Below are positions 33,366-43,248 of a stretch of 64,000 bases of DNA, one piece after another. Both the position numbers and the translations under genes were made by a program. The stretch's first letter is position 1. Each line of letters begins with the position of its first letter. The DNA is from CAZTTH01 sp964615975 (GTDB lineage: Bacteria; Verrucomicrobiota; Lentisphaeria; JABSQK01; JAJFLO01): the NCBI GenBank assembly GCA_964615975.1, contig CAZTTH010000013.1:20916-84915 (forward strand), read 5' to 3'. The notes under the pieces are model-generated. The model was not told where the DNA came from, did not search any database, and worked only from the letters and a program-made list of their open reading frames with translations.

Positions 33366-35375
33366 TCAATGCCGTTTTTTTTTCTTTGGGGTAATGGGTT
33401 CATCAGTTTTCGCTTTGATCCTGGCAATATGGTCGCGCAGCATTGCGGCATGCTCGAATTCGAGTTTTTCTGCCGCTATCATCATTTCCTGCTCCAGTAA
33501 GACAATGTGATCGTCGAGGTGGTATGGCTCACTGTCTTCATGCATGGCGGCAATTTCTTCCTTGCGCGATTGCCGGGGATTTTGATAAAGACTTAAACTC
33601 TCCTGATGCGATCGTGTAACCGTTCTCGGTCGGATGCCATGCAATTCATTATACGCCTGCTGCCTTTGACGCCGTTGATTGCACACCGCAATCACGCGTT
33701 TGATACTGTTGGTTTGGGTGTCGGCATAGAAGATTACCCGCCCTTCGACATTGCGTGCCGCGCGCCCGGCCATCTGGATCAAGGATGTCTCTGATCGTAA
33801 AAAACCTTCCTTATCCGCATCGAGTATGGCCACCAACCCGACCTCAGGCAAATCCAAGCCTTCGCGCAATAAATTGATTCCGACCAGACAATCAAAATCT
33901 CCCGCCCGTAGTTCACGTAAGATTTCAACTCTCTCGATGGTATCGATTTCCGAATGGATATATTTGACTCGAATCCCAATTTCCTGTAAATATTCAGTCA
34001 GATCTTCCGCGGTGCGCTTGGTCAGAGTCGACACGATGATCTTATGACCGGAGCTGGAGGTGGCGCGGATTTCAGCGATCAAATCATCGACTTGATTGTC
34101 CAGGGGACGCACGATTATTTCAGGATCAAGTAATCCAGTGGGGCGGATAACCAGTTCCACCGGTTGCGAGACTTCCCATTCAAAGGGACCCGGTGTAGCG
34201 GAAACAAAAATGCATTGTTTCACCGCCCGGCAAAATTCATTGAAATCCAAGGGACGATTGTCGAGCGCGGAGGGTAAACGGAAACCATGCTCAACCAGGG
34301 TCAGCTTGCGGCTGCGATCTCCGGCATACATCGCCCGAAGCTGCGGTAGGGTCACATGGGATTCATCGATGATGACAATGAAATCATCGGGAAAGTAATT
34401 AAGGAGAGTGTAGGGAGTCGATCCCGGTTCACGACCGGATAAATAGCGGGAATAATTTTCAATGCCACTGCAATACCCGATTTCCTCCATCATTTCCAAA
34501 TCATAGGTGGTGCGCTGGTAAATTCGTTGGGCTTCGACATAACGGCCAGCCTGTTCGAAATACCTGACGCGCTCATTCATTTCGCGAATGATTTCATCCT
34601 TGACCTTGATAAAGCGATCGGGAGGCAGCAAAAAATGCTTGGCAGGGAAGATCCGCACACTTGGCGGGGTTGCCATAATCTTATTGGTCAGGATGGCGCG
34701 GATGGTTATACGTTCAACCGTATCACCCCAGAATTCAAAGCGCACCAGGTGATCCTGATATGCGGGATAGACGTCAACCGTGTCCCCATTAACGCGGAAA
34801 CCGCCCCGTTGACATTCAACATCGTTGCGATCATAGCGCAAATTTACCAGCGCCAGGAGAAATTCCTCGCGTGCCATATTCATCTCGGTCTCAACCTGAA
34901 AACTCATATTCGCAATGTCCTCGGGCGAACCCAGTCCAAAAATACAGGAAACGCTTGCAACCACGACCACATCACGACGTTCAAACAGCGAACTGGTGGT
35001 CGATAAGCGCAATTTTTCCAACTCGTCATTGATCGAAGAATCTTTGGCAATATAGGTGTCTGTCTGCGGAAGGTAGGCCTCGGGCAGATAATAGTCGTAA
35101 TAACTGACAAAATACTCAACGGCATTGCGCGGAAAAAAGTTCTTATATTCACTGTAGAGCTGGGCGGCCAGGGTCTTATTATGGGTGATGATGAGTGTCG
35201 GACGCTGGCTGTGGACGATAATATTGGCGAGGGTATAAGTTTTGCCAGATCCGGTAACCCCCATTAAGGTTTGAAAGGGTTTCCCCGCATCCAATCCCGC
35301 CGCGATTAAGGCGATCGCCTGTGGTTGATCCCCGGCAGGTTGGAAAGACGAGATTAATTCCAATGCTGTTGACAT
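33366..35375 (-). CDS. uvrB: Excinuclease ABC subunit UvrB
   Basis: DNA-damage recognition helicase of nucleotide-excision repair, 669 residues. Walker A is GVTGSGKT; the DNA-clamping beta-hairpin contains YYDYYLPEAYLPQTD; motif VI region is QMAGRAARNVEGRV. The domain-IV UvrA-binding region is intact, and the C-terminal UVR motif (EQEMMIAAEKLEFEHAAMLR) contacts UvrC. It ends in a basic tail KKKKRH. Monocistronic and divergent from yajC with about 60 bases between them. Confidence 0.97.
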   Translation of the reverse strand: MSTALELISSFQPAGDQPQAIALIAAGLDAGKPFQTLMGVTGSGKTYTLANIIVHSQRPTLIITHNKTLAAQLYSEYKNFFPRNAVEYFVSYYDYYLPEAYLPQTDTYIAKDSSINDELEKLRLSTTSSLFERRDVVVVASVSCIFGLGSPEDIANMSFQVETEMNMAREEFLLALVNLRYDRNDVECQRGGFRVNGDTVDVYPAYQDHLVRFEFWGDTVERITIRAILTNKIMATPPSVRIFPAKHFLLPPDRFIKVKDEIIREMNERVRYFEQAGRYVEAQRIYQRTTYDLEMMEEIGYCSGIENYSRYLSGREPGSTPYTLLNYFPDDFIVIIDESHVTLPQLRAMYAGDRSRKLTLVEHGFRLPSALDNRPLDFNEFCRAVKQCIFVSATPGPFEWEVSQPVELVIRPTGLLDPEIIVRPLDNQVDDLIAEIRATSSSGHKIIVSTLTKRTAEDLTEYLQEIGIRVKYIHSEIDTIERVEILRELRAGDFDCLVGINLLREGLDLPEVGLVAILDADKEGFLRSETSLIQMAGRAARNVEGRVIFYADTQTNSIKRVIAVCNQRRQRQQAYNELHGIRPRTVTRSHQESLSLYQNPRQSRKEEIAAMHEDSEPYHLDDHIVLLEQEMMIAAEKLEFEHAAMLRDHIARIKAKTDEPITPKKKKRH

Positions 35376-35437
35376 TTAATAAACTCCCATTCTAATACCA
35401 TTCTGTTTTTTTGATGAATAAAATATAACTCAGGCAT

Positions 35438-35779
35438 ATGACATTCTTAAACCATCCCCTTTTTTTTGCACAAGCTCCAAGTCCGCCCGCGTTTGGCATA
35501 TTGAACATGCTGGTGCCAATGACCCTGATGTTCGTCATCATGTATGTCATCCTGATCAAGCCGCAGCAAAAAAAGCAAAAGCAACATGAAGAAATGCTAA
35601 AAAAGCTGAAATCCGGCGATCGCATTGTCACCAGCGGCGGCATCCACGGGATCATCTCCGGAGTCAAGGAACAAACGGTCATGATAAAGATAGCCGATAA
35701 TGTAAAAGTTGAATTGAATCGTGCCAACGTCAGCGAAGTCCTGCCCATCGATTCCGCCACTGTCGAAACCAAAAAATGA
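35438..35779 (+). CDS. yajC: Preprotein translocase accessory subunit YajC
   Basis: Small inner-membrane protein of 113 residues that associates with SecDF. One membrane helix (NMLVPMTLMFVIMYVILIKP) is followed by the family signature QQKKQKQHEEMLKKLKSGDR and TSGGIHGIISGVKE. A Pro-rich start (FFAQAPSPPAFG) precedes the helix. It lies directly upstream of secDF, the standard order, but 233 bases separate the two and an inverted repeat lies between. Confidence 0.94.
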   Translation: MTFLNHPLFFAQAPSPPAFGILNMLVPMTLMFVIMYVILIKPQQKKQKQHEEMLKKLKSGDRIVTSGGIHGIISGVKEQTVMIKIADNVKVELNRANVSEVLPIDSATVETKK

Positions 35780-35863
35780 GCTGGTTCTCATATGACCAGG
35801 CTTGTTCCCCATATCATAACTGGTGTGCAGGTGACAATTGAAAACTCTGTAAACCATATATCC

Positions 35864-35892
35864 CCGGCAACAAACGGGAATTTCATTGCCGG
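35864..35892 (+). promoter_or_regulatory. Inverted repeat between yajC and secDF
   Basis: CCGGCAA (35864-35870) pairs with TTGCCGG (35886-35892) around a 15-base loop, about 120 bases before secDF. It is not followed by a T run, so it is unlikely to be a simple terminator. It could be an RNA-stability hairpin or a protein site. Confidence 0.3.
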
Positions 35893-36012
35893 AAGGATTT
35901 GACTTCCACCATAACCTTTTTACTTTCTTAGGTTTTTCTTATGGTTTGCTATTCCATTCATTGCGACGACATTTAACCTTTAACTTACAGTTTCTCCGAG
36001 GCCTCGTAGATT

Positions 36013-38574
36013 ATGAAAAAATCACTCATCTGGCGCTTTGCGATTATCTTTACTATTCTTGGAGCGTGGACATACTCCCTTTTCCCCCTGACCGATAAAC
36101 CATTTTATGACGCATTGGAAAAGGAAGCAGGAGATCGCAGTGACGCTAAATTGCAACAACTGATTAGCGAAGCGCAAAAAAACGATAATTCAAATCCCGG
36201 CTCCCATTTATCTCCCGCCAAAGCCATTATCAACGCCGCGGATCACGCCAAAGTCAATCTTCGTGACTATGTCCCGATCTATAATCAACCCACTGCTTCA
36301 AATGAATCCGTGGTCAATTACGTGCGCCGGCGCTCGGCCGGTAAATTGCGGCTCGGCTTGGATCTGCGGGGCGGCACCGAATTCATTATCGGCTACAGCC
36401 CGGAAGAACTGCAAAAAAATGACCCGGAAAAGCAACTTGAAGAAGCCCGCGACGAAATCATCGAGATCATGCGAAACCGGGTCGATCAGAGCGGCATCAT
36501 CGAAGCACAAATCACCCCCACCGGGCCCAATACAATATCAGTAAAAATACCCAGTATCGATGCCGATGATATCAAAGGATTCAGAGACATCATCCAGGCT
36601 ACCGCCAAACTGGATTTTCGGCTGGTGAATGAAAACAACGAAGAATTGGTCAGTCAGGAAAGTAATCCGGACTTTCAACCTCCCATTGATTATGAACGTC
36701 TGATATTGAAAAATGACCAGGATGCCAACTCTACCCCAACCCCGATCTACGTCAAACGTTTTGCCGAAGCTATTGGTGGACGGCATATAAAACGGGCAAC
36801 GGCAACGGTCAATGAATTGGGAACATACTCAGTCAGCCTCGAATTTAATATGGAAGGGGCACAACTCTTTCACGAAGTCACCAGCGCCAATGTCGGCAGA
36901 CGGCTGGCCATAGTCTTGGACGGCAAAGTCTATAGCGCTCCGAATATCAATGAAGCGATTTCCGGCGGACGAGCGGAAATCAGCGGCAATTTCTCCCCGG
37001 AAGAAGCCAATAAACTTGCTGTCGTTCTCCGCTGCGGCAATCTTCCCGTCCCCATCAAGATTGAAGGGGAATTCAGCACGGATCCGACCTTGGGACGGAG
37101 TTCGGTCGCAGGGGGTATCAATGCCTGTATCGTCGGAACGATTTTGGTGATCGTATTCATGACGATTTATTACCATACCAGTGGGATAATCGCTAATTTG
37201 GCGCTGATCGCCAATGTGCTTCTGGTTTTAGGAACACTCACCATTGCCGGCGCCACCATAACCTTGCCAGGTATAGCCGGTATTGTATTAACTATAGGTA
37301 TGGCGGTCGATGCCAATGTTTTAATTTTTGAGCGGATGCGGGAGGAAATTCTGAATAAAAAATCCATCACCACCGTTATCGAACAAGGGTATCATCGCGC
37401 CTTCAGCGCCATTATTGATTCCAATATCACCACCTTTTTTGCCGCGATCATCATGTATTATTACGGTTCTGGTCCGATTCGCGGGTTTGCGGTCACCCTC
37501 AGCATTGGCATTATCGCCAGCATGTTTACCTCACTGTTTATGACCAAGGCAATTTTCGATTTTCTTCTGCATAAGAATTTGCTGACTAAAATTACCATGA
37601 TGCAGGCGTTTCGATTTAAAGACAAGGACTTTCTCAAATACGCCAAACCGGCAATCATCTTTTCCGCAATCATGATCTCCCTGACATTTGTCACCCTGGT
37701 CGTCCGTGGTAAAAATGCCTTAAGCGTTGATTTTCGCGGCGGTACAGCCGTAACCTTTAACTATGAAAAGGAAATTCCCGCTCATGACATTCTAACCGCA
37801 TTAGCCAGTGCCGGCATTGATGAAGTCAGGGTTTCCTACAAATCCTCCCCAGTCGAAGCCACGCGCCTGGTGGAGATTGTGGTTGGTGCAGCTCAATCGA
37901 ATCAAAGTGATATCAAGGAGAAAATTCAGGAAAAACTGAACGCTCAATTTCCCGAAGCAAAATTCCATCAGGGTACGACCAAATTTATTGGCGGAGTGGT
38001 TGGCCATCGCTTCTTTCTTCAAGCTACCCTGGCATTATTCTGGTCCTTCGTGAGTATCATTGCTTATGTTACACTGCGCTTCGAATTCAGCCGCGCTTTG
38101 GGTATACTTGTCTGCCTGATTCACGATGTCATTATCTGCACCGGGGTATTGCTGATTGCCAACCTGGGTGACCGGCAAATTTCCCTGGCGGTAATTTCCG
38201 GTTTATTGACCATCGTCGGCTATTCCTTGAATGATACCATTGTCATTTATGACCGGATAAGAGAAAACGTCGGTTTATACAAAAACATGAATTTTATCGA
38301 CCTGGTCAATCTCAGTATCAATCAAACCCTGAGCCGAACGATATTAACATCATTCACCGTACTGTTGACGGTATTATCGCTGTATTTTATGGGGGGCGGA
38401 GAAATAAATGATTTTGCCCTGGTGATGTTGACGGGTGTGATTACGGGAACATATTCGACCATATTTATTGCCGCGCCGGTCATGGTTGCCTGGCAACAGC
38501 ATCGCAGCAAAAAAATTTCGAATTCCCCATCAACACCCTCTTCAAATAAAAAAACAAATCAAGCGATTGCCTGA
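36013..38574 (+). CDS. secDF: Fused protein translocase subunit SecDF
   Basis: Proton-driven motor that pulls exported proteins from the SecYEG channel. Length is 853 residues, with SecD and SecF fused. SecD (1 to about 525) has helix 1, motif LGLDLRGGTEF, the large periplasmic P1 region, and the membrane motif IGMAVDANVLIFERMREE. The join is around residues 525-545 (FRFKDKDFLKYAK). SecF follows with VDFRGGTAVTF and GYSLNDTIVIYDRIREN. Fusion is common in Bacteroidetes, the PVC group and Bacillus, and rare in Proteobacteria. A short palindrome (CGAGGCCTCG, 35997-36006) covers the likely ribosome-binding site. Confidence 0.96.
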   Translation: MKKSLIWRFAIIFTILGAWTYSLFPLTDKPFYDALEKEAGDRSDAKLQQLISEAQKNDNSNPGSHLSPAKAIINAADHAKVNLRDYVPIYNQPTASNESVVNYVRRRSAGKLRLGLDLRGGTEFIIGYSPEELQKNDPEKQLEEARDEIIEIMRNRVDQSGIIEAQITPTGPNTISVKIPSIDADDIKGFRDIIQATAKLDFRLVNENNEELVSQESNPDFQPPIDYERLILKNDQDANSTPTPIYVKRFAEAIGGRHIKRATATVNELGTYSVSLEFNMEGAQLFHEVTSANVGRRLAIVLDGKVYSAPNINEAISGGRAEISGNFSPEEANKLAVVLRCGNLPVPIKIEGEFSTDPTLGRSSVAGGINACIVGTILVIVFMTIYYHTSGIIANLALIANVLLVLGTLTIAGATITLPGIAGIVLTIGMAVDANVLIFERMREEILNKKSITTVIEQGYHRAFSAIIDSNITTFFAAIIMYYYGSGPIRGFAVTLSIGIIASMFTSLFMTKAIFDFLLHKNLLTKITMMQAFRFKDKDFLKYAKPAIIFSAIMISLTFVTLVVRGKNALSVDFRGGTAVTFNYEKEIPAHDILTALASAGIDEVRVSYKSSPVEATRLVEIVVGAAQSNQSDIKEKIQEKLNAQFPEAKFHQGTTKFIGGVVGHRFFLQATLALFWSFVSIIAYVTLRFEFSRALGILVCLIHDVIICTGVLLIANLGDRQISLAVISGLLTIVGYSLNDTIVIYDRIRENVGLYKNMNFIDLVNLSINQTLSRTILTSFTVLLTVLSLYFMGGGEINDFALVMLTGVITGTYSTIFIAAPVMVAWQQHRSKKISNSPSTPSSNKKTNQAIA

Positions 38575-38664
38575 GTGATACTGCTAATACCATCAATTGC
38601 GGTAATACAAAGTTAGCAAATCCAGTTTTCAACTACCATATTCATGTCTATCAGGGAGTAAACC

Positions 38665-39420
38665 ATGTCACCGGGGCATTCACCCAACCATGTGTTTCCC
38701 GCTCCCACATCAGCTCCATCCCGTCATGATGTGGGAAAGATGTTTGATCGCATCGCGCCCCGTTACGATTTGCTCAACCATCTGTTATCCGGCGGAATTG
38801 ATCTTTATTGGCGGCGGCAGGTGAGCCTGATCATTGGCGAAAATTCCACATCCATCATCCTGGATTTGGCCACTGGGACCGCCGATCAATTACTCTCCAT
38901 ATCCCGACATGCCCGGCATTTGCGCCATGGCATCGGCATGGACATATCAATGGCAATGTTAACCAAAGCGCGGGAAAAAATCACCCGTCATGGACTCGAG
39001 ACCATGACCTCATTCGCCCAAGGCAGCGCCATGGCGCTGCCCCTTGGGGATAATGTTGTCGATATCGTCACCATCAGTTTCGGCCTGCGCAATTTCACCG
39101 AACCGTTACTTACATTGAAGGAGATCAAGCGCGTCCTGAAAGTTAACGGGAAATTGATAATTCTGGAATTCGGTTTGCCTAAAATCCGATTATTTCGTTC
39201 TGTGTATCTATTCTACTTTCGTCATGTCCTGCCGCTGATTGGAGCTTTATTATCGCGAGACCGCAATGCATACAGGTATCTCAATAGAACAGTTGAAACA
39301 TTTCCCTTTGGCAGGGAAATGTGTGCGCTCATACAGGAATCAGGTTTCCGTCAAATTACACTGCGATCCCTTACCGGTGGCATCGCTTTTATTTATCAAG
39401 GAATTAAATTGGCTCCATAA
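38665..39420 (+). CDS. menG: Demethylmenaquinone methyltransferase (UbiE/MenG)
   Basis: C-methylates demethylmenaquinone to menaquinone, the last step of the pathway. At 251 residues it has normal length with an extended N-terminus. The UbiE signatures are VGKMFDRIAPRYDLLNHLLS and YWRRQV, SAM motif LDLATGTAD, and ITISFGLRN-like TISFGLRNFTE. GGIAFIYQGIK ends the protein. GGGAG precedes the ATG by 6 bases. The isochorismate synthase gene starts on the base after the stop, so these two menaquinone genes form one unit, which favours MenG over ubiquinone UbiE. Confidence 0.94.
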   Translation: MSPGHSPNHVFPAPTSAPSRHDVGKMFDRIAPRYDLLNHLLSGGIDLYWRRQVSLIIGENSTSIILDLATGTADQLLSISRHARHLRHGIGMDISMAMLTKAREKITRHGLETMTSFAQGSAMALPLGDNVVDIVTISFGLRNFTEPLLTLKEIKRVLKVNGKLIILEFGLPKIRLFRSVYLFYFRHVLPLIGALLSRDRNAYRYLNRTVETFPFGREMCALIQESGFRQITLRSLTGGIAFIYQGIKLAP

Positions 39421-40854
39421 ATGAGTATTCCCCAACCATACAAAGAGGTGATCGACCGTGTCATGAGCGATGTCAATGCGAAGTTAGAACGATTGCGTAG
39501 CATAAACACTTCAGAGGTGAAATGGGATCCTGTTCTTATTCGTAGCGAGACTGATATCGCTGCCATCGACCCCTTGATCTGGTTGCAAGAACAAAAAAAC
39601 CCGACCAAAATATATTGGCAGGATCGTGACCGCAAATTAACCATTGCCGGTGTCGGCTGCGCGAATTGCCTGAGCGTGGATTCCGCAGCCCAATATCATC
39701 ATATCTTCACACGAATTAAAGCCCGCAAGCGCAATACTCAAGACCCCCACATTAAATATTTTGGGGGATTCTCGTTTCCCGCACCACAACGGGAGTTATC
39801 CGGTTATTCACCGCCCTGGCCATCATCCACCTTTATCCTTCCCCAAATTGAAATCATCATCGACAATGCCAAAGGCTGTAAATTGGCGGTCAATCTTTTC
39901 CTCGAAGGAAGCAAGAATATTATTACCATCGAAGCGCAGCTGAAACAATTACTTGCGGGTCTCATATTCACCCCTGATTCACTCTCCATTCCCAAGCAGC
40001 ATGATCAGGCATCCGCACCCCAAATTTTACATCGAGTTCTTGATTCCCCCGACCGGCATACCTGGGAGAAATGGCTACAAACAGTGCTTAATGCCATCAA
40101 AAACAAAAAGTTGGAGAAAATTGTCCTGGCTCGTCATACTCAATTTTCCAGTCCGAAAAGTCTCGATCCATTTCGCCTGTTACAATGCATTGGCAGTAAA
40201 GATAACAACTGTTTTCATTTTGGTTTCCAACTGCCATCCGGAATCGCGTTTATCGGAGCTTCTCCGGAAAGATTATACAAAAGACAGGGAAGAAATGTGT
40301 GGGTGGAAGCAGTTGCCGGAACCCGGGAACGCGGAGACAATCAATTACGGGATAATCAGTTGGGAGAGCAATTAATTCAATCACCCAAGGAAAGTCATGA
40401 ACATCGATTTGTTGTTGAAGATCTTATTCGCGGATTACACTCTTTCCAGTGCACACCGCTTCATCAGGAACCGCTTGCCGTATTAAAATTACCGGAAATT
40501 CAACATCTTATAATGAGAATGCAGACTGAGCTTCCGGAATCAGTAACCGACGAACAACTCCTGGCAACACTTCACCCCACATCAGCGGTGGGCGGATATC
40601 CGCTCGAATCCGCTTTGCATACCATGGCAGCACTTGAACCCTTTGAGCGCAAGTGGTATGCTGGCGCCGTAGGCTGGATCAGCGATGATGCGGCTGAATT
40701 TGTGGTGGCCATTCGTTCTGCGTATGTATCCCAAACCGCAGTGCATGCTTATACTGGAGCGGGTATTGTCGCGGATTCCACTCCGGAAGCGGAATGGCAG
40801 GAACTGGAAAAGAAATTGCATTCGTTTATCGGCAGGTTAATGTCCACCCCTTGA
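39421..40854 (+). CDS. menF: Isochorismate synthase MenF
   Basis: Converts chorismate to isochorismate, the first committed step of menaquinone synthesis. Length 477 residues. The chorismate-binding core is C-terminal: LEKIVLARHTQF, FIGASPERLY, AVAGTRERG, a conserved Glu/His region, then LHPTSAVGGYP and YAGAVGWI. Chorismate enzymes for tryptophan or folate (TrpE, PabB) lack the HPTxAVGG form, so isochorismate synthase is preferred. It starts directly at the end of menG. MenD, MenH, MenC, MenE and MenB are not in the window. Confidence 0.92.
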   Translation: MSIPQPYKEVIDRVMSDVNAKLERLRSINTSEVKWDPVLIRSETDIAAIDPLIWLQEQKNPTKIYWQDRDRKLTIAGVGCANCLSVDSAAQYHHIFTRIKARKRNTQDPHIKYFGGFSFPAPQRELSGYSPPWPSSTFILPQIEIIIDNAKGCKLAVNLFLEGSKNIITIEAQLKQLLAGLIFTPDSLSIPKQHDQASAPQILHRVLDSPDRHTWEKWLQTVLNAIKNKKLEKIVLARHTQFSSPKSLDPFRLLQCIGSKDNNCFHFGFQLPSGIAFIGASPERLYKRQGRNVWVEAVAGTRERGDNQLRDNQLGEQLIQSPKESHEHRFVVEDLIRGLHSFQCTPLHQEPLAVLKLPEIQHLIMRMQTELPESVTDEQLLATLHPTSAVGGYPLESALHTMAALEPFERKWYAGAVGWISDDAAEFVVAIRSAYVSQTAVHAYTGAGIVADSTPEAEWQELEKKLHSFIGRLMSTP

Positions 40855-40925
40855 AATTGTCAGATGTCAATTCACTTTTGCAGGGTTAAAGATAAATTTA
40901 TTATGGCCATGAGAATTATACTAAT

Positions 40926-41702
40926 ATGAAAATTCCAACGAATATCCAATTACATCTCAATCAACTGAATCTGAGCGAAGAGCCCCAGGCGGTTGTACGT
41001 GCATTACGTGATTTAAACGGCAATTTGGGTGAAACTTATTTCTTTGCCAATTCATTCGCCTTTTACTGCTACTCAGGCACACTCGACCAACCGCATCAGT
41101 TTTATGAATTTCCATTAGTCCAGATCTCATCGCTTGAAATCAACGAAGATCCGCCATTCGCCTATCTTACCATGACCTTTCATGAGGCATCATACAGCTT
41201 TAAATTCGCCCATTTCGATCTCTCTCGGGTCAGTCATTTACGTGCCATTTGGTTAAAACAACATCCGGAATATATCGATAGGGCGTCACCAGGGATATCC
41301 GTGACATCCCCCGCCGCAGATCCATCCAGGACAGTAACACCAATCATCCAATTTTGCGCGGCTTTGCAGGCATTGATCCATGTGGATAACCATGAGAGTT
41401 CTGAAGAATTACATACACTGACACTGATGCTTGGTGATCCGGCTGTGGTTCGCGCCGGATATGAGCTTTGGCAGCAACAGGGTACCGCCACCCTGCTCGA
41501 TGGACTCGGTCAGACCTTTACGGAACCGCAAAAGTTATGTTTAATGGCGAACTTGTTGAACATCGCCATGATTGATGGAGTATTGAACGCCGCCGAAAAG
41601 CAGTTCATCGAGGCCGCGCGTGATGTATTTGATATCTCTTTAGAACAAACCAATTCCTTGATTGACGCTTTAATCATAAAAAATAATCTTACCGTTTTTT
41701 AA
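40926..41702 (+). CDS. TerB-like domain protein
   Basis: Soluble protein of 258 residues. The C-terminal third (KLCLMANLLNIAMIDGVLNA, then AEKQFIEAARDVFDI) is a TerB/DnaJ-associated helical domain with its conserved Asp-Gly turn. The N-terminal half (about 1-115) is beta-rich with FYCYSGTLDQPHQFYEFPLV, resembling a PH-like or unknown domain. TerB domains occur in tellurite- and phage-response proteins and in metal-linked membrane complexes, but the biochemical role is unclear. Aspartokinase starts 15 bases downstream, so the pair may be cotranscribed. Confidence 0.65.
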   Translation: MKIPTNIQLHLNQLNLSEEPQAVVRALRDLNGNLGETYFFANSFAFYCYSGTLDQPHQFYEFPLVQISSLEINEDPPFAYLTMTFHEASYSFKFAHFDLSRVSHLRAIWLKQHPEYIDRASPGISVTSPAADPSRTVTPIIQFCAALQALIHVDNHESSEELHTLTLMLGDPAVVRAGYELWQQQGTATLLDGLGQTFTEPQKLCLMANLLNIAMIDGVLNAAEKQFIEAARDVFDISLEQTNSLIDALIIKNNLTVF

Positions 41703-41717
41703 GGAGTCAGAATTTTC

Positions 41718-43151
41718 ATGGGCATCCATACCGTGGAAAAAATTGGCGGCACCTCGATCTCCCAGTTCAACATGGTCTTGCACAACGTGATACTCGGAGA
41801 TAGAACTCCGGGGAATATTTATAATCGCATCTTTGTAGTCTCTGCCTATGGCGGGATCACTGACATGCTTTTGGAGAACAAAAAAACCGGTTCTCCCGGG
41901 GTCTATCAAATGTTCAGCCGCAACGACTCAAGTTGGGAAGAAGCCCTGCAAGGAGTATTGAGGCGTATGGTGGAAATCAATCATGGATTTGCGTCACTCA
42001 AATTGGATGTCGCGATGGCGGATGAATTCGTTTCTAAACGGATTGATGATATTCGCACCTGTCTGACGAATCTCCGCCAACTCTGCTCGTTCGGCCATTT
42101 TAACCTCAAAGAATACCTCCCCATGGTGAGAGAAATGCTGAGTGCCATTGGGGAAGCACATAGCGCCTTCAATTCGACTCAGATATTACTAAAACATGAT
42201 ATCAACGCGGTATTCATCGATTTATCCGGTTGGAAAGATGAAAAACATTATACTTTCGAGGACATGATTCGTAACGCCTTTAGCACCATCGATTTTTCAC
42301 AATTGATGCCCATTGCAACCGGTTACACAAAATGTGACGAAGGCATTATGGCAACTTTCGATCGCGGCTACAGTGAAATTACCTTCAGTAAAATCGCGAC
42401 CGTTACCGAAGCGCGGGAGGGGATCATCCACAAGGAATTTCATCTCAGCACTGGCGATCCCTTGATCATCGGTAAAGACAAAGTGAAAGTTATTGGCCAT
42501 ACCAACTACGACGTTGCGGATCAGCTGGCCGATTTGGGTATGGAAGCCATTCATCCCAAAGCCTCCAAAAACATGGAAAGAAAAAACATTCCCATCCGAG
42601 TCAAAAACGCGTTTGACCCCAACCATCCCGGCACATTGATCAGCAGTAATACCTACCGCAGTCCGGTTCCCCGTATTGAAATGGTTACTGGCCGGCAAAA
42701 GTTGATTGCCATAGAAGTGTGGGATCCCGATATGGTTGGCCAGATTGGCTATGATTATCAATTACTGGCCCATTTCAAGGCCGCCAATATCAGTTATATC
42801 ACCAAAAACGTCAATGCCAATACCATTACCCACTATGTTCCTGCGGAGACCGCGAAAGTTGACGCCTGTGTTACCAGTTTAAAACAATCCTATCCCACTG
42901 CCGAGATCCAAACCACCGAGGTATCAATTATTTCGGTAATCGGCAGCAACATGAAGGTTCCGGGAATTTTGGCTAAAGCCGCAAACGCACTGGCCAAAGC
43001 GGGAATCAATATTCTGGCAATCAATCATTGCATGCGCCAGGTAAACATTCAGTTCATTATCACACCGGCGAACTTTGCCGCAGCCATTATAACTTTGCAT
43101 AAAGAACTGGTCGAAGATTGCGAAACCCTCTCACATATTACCGAAGAATGA
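41718..43151 (+). CDS. Aspartate kinase (ectoine-type Ask)
   Basis: Phosphorylates aspartate for the lysine/threonine/methionine family or for ectoine. Length 477 residues. The N-terminus HTVEKIGGTS replaces the usual KFGGTS and is characteristic of the Ask_Ect group. Catalytic segments are FVVSAYGGITDMLL and FDRGYSEITFSKIATV. Two ACT domains end the protein (VSIISVIGSNMKVPGILAKA, then INILAINHCMRQVNIQFII). No ectABC genes are in the window, so it may be the housekeeping enzyme of this lineage. Positioned 15 bases after the TerB-like gene. Confidence 0.88.
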   Translation: MGIHTVEKIGGTSISQFNMVLHNVILGDRTPGNIYNRIFVVSAYGGITDMLLENKKTGSPGVYQMFSRNDSSWEEALQGVLRRMVEINHGFASLKLDVAMADEFVSKRIDDIRTCLTNLRQLCSFGHFNLKEYLPMVREMLSAIGEAHSAFNSTQILLKHDINAVFIDLSGWKDEKHYTFEDMIRNAFSTIDFSQLMPIATGYTKCDEGIMATFDRGYSEITFSKIATVTEAREGIIHKEFHLSTGDPLIIGKDKVKVIGHTNYDVADQLADLGMEAIHPKASKNMERKNIPIRVKNAFDPNHPGTLISSNTYRSPVPRIEMVTGRQKLIAIEVWDPDMVGQIGYDYQLLAHFKAANISYITKNVNANTITHYVPAETAKVDACVTSLKQSYPTAEIQTTEVSIISVIGSNMKVPGILAKAANALAKAGINILAINHCMRQVNIQFIITPANFAAAIITLHKELVEDCETLSHITEE

Positions 43152-43248
43152 GACTGCCCTACCCTATTGATTACAAGAATTAAACGATTGACCTGGGGTT
43201 ATTCGTTTCTGCTCAATGTTGGGCAATTTATTGTCGATAGACATTGCC

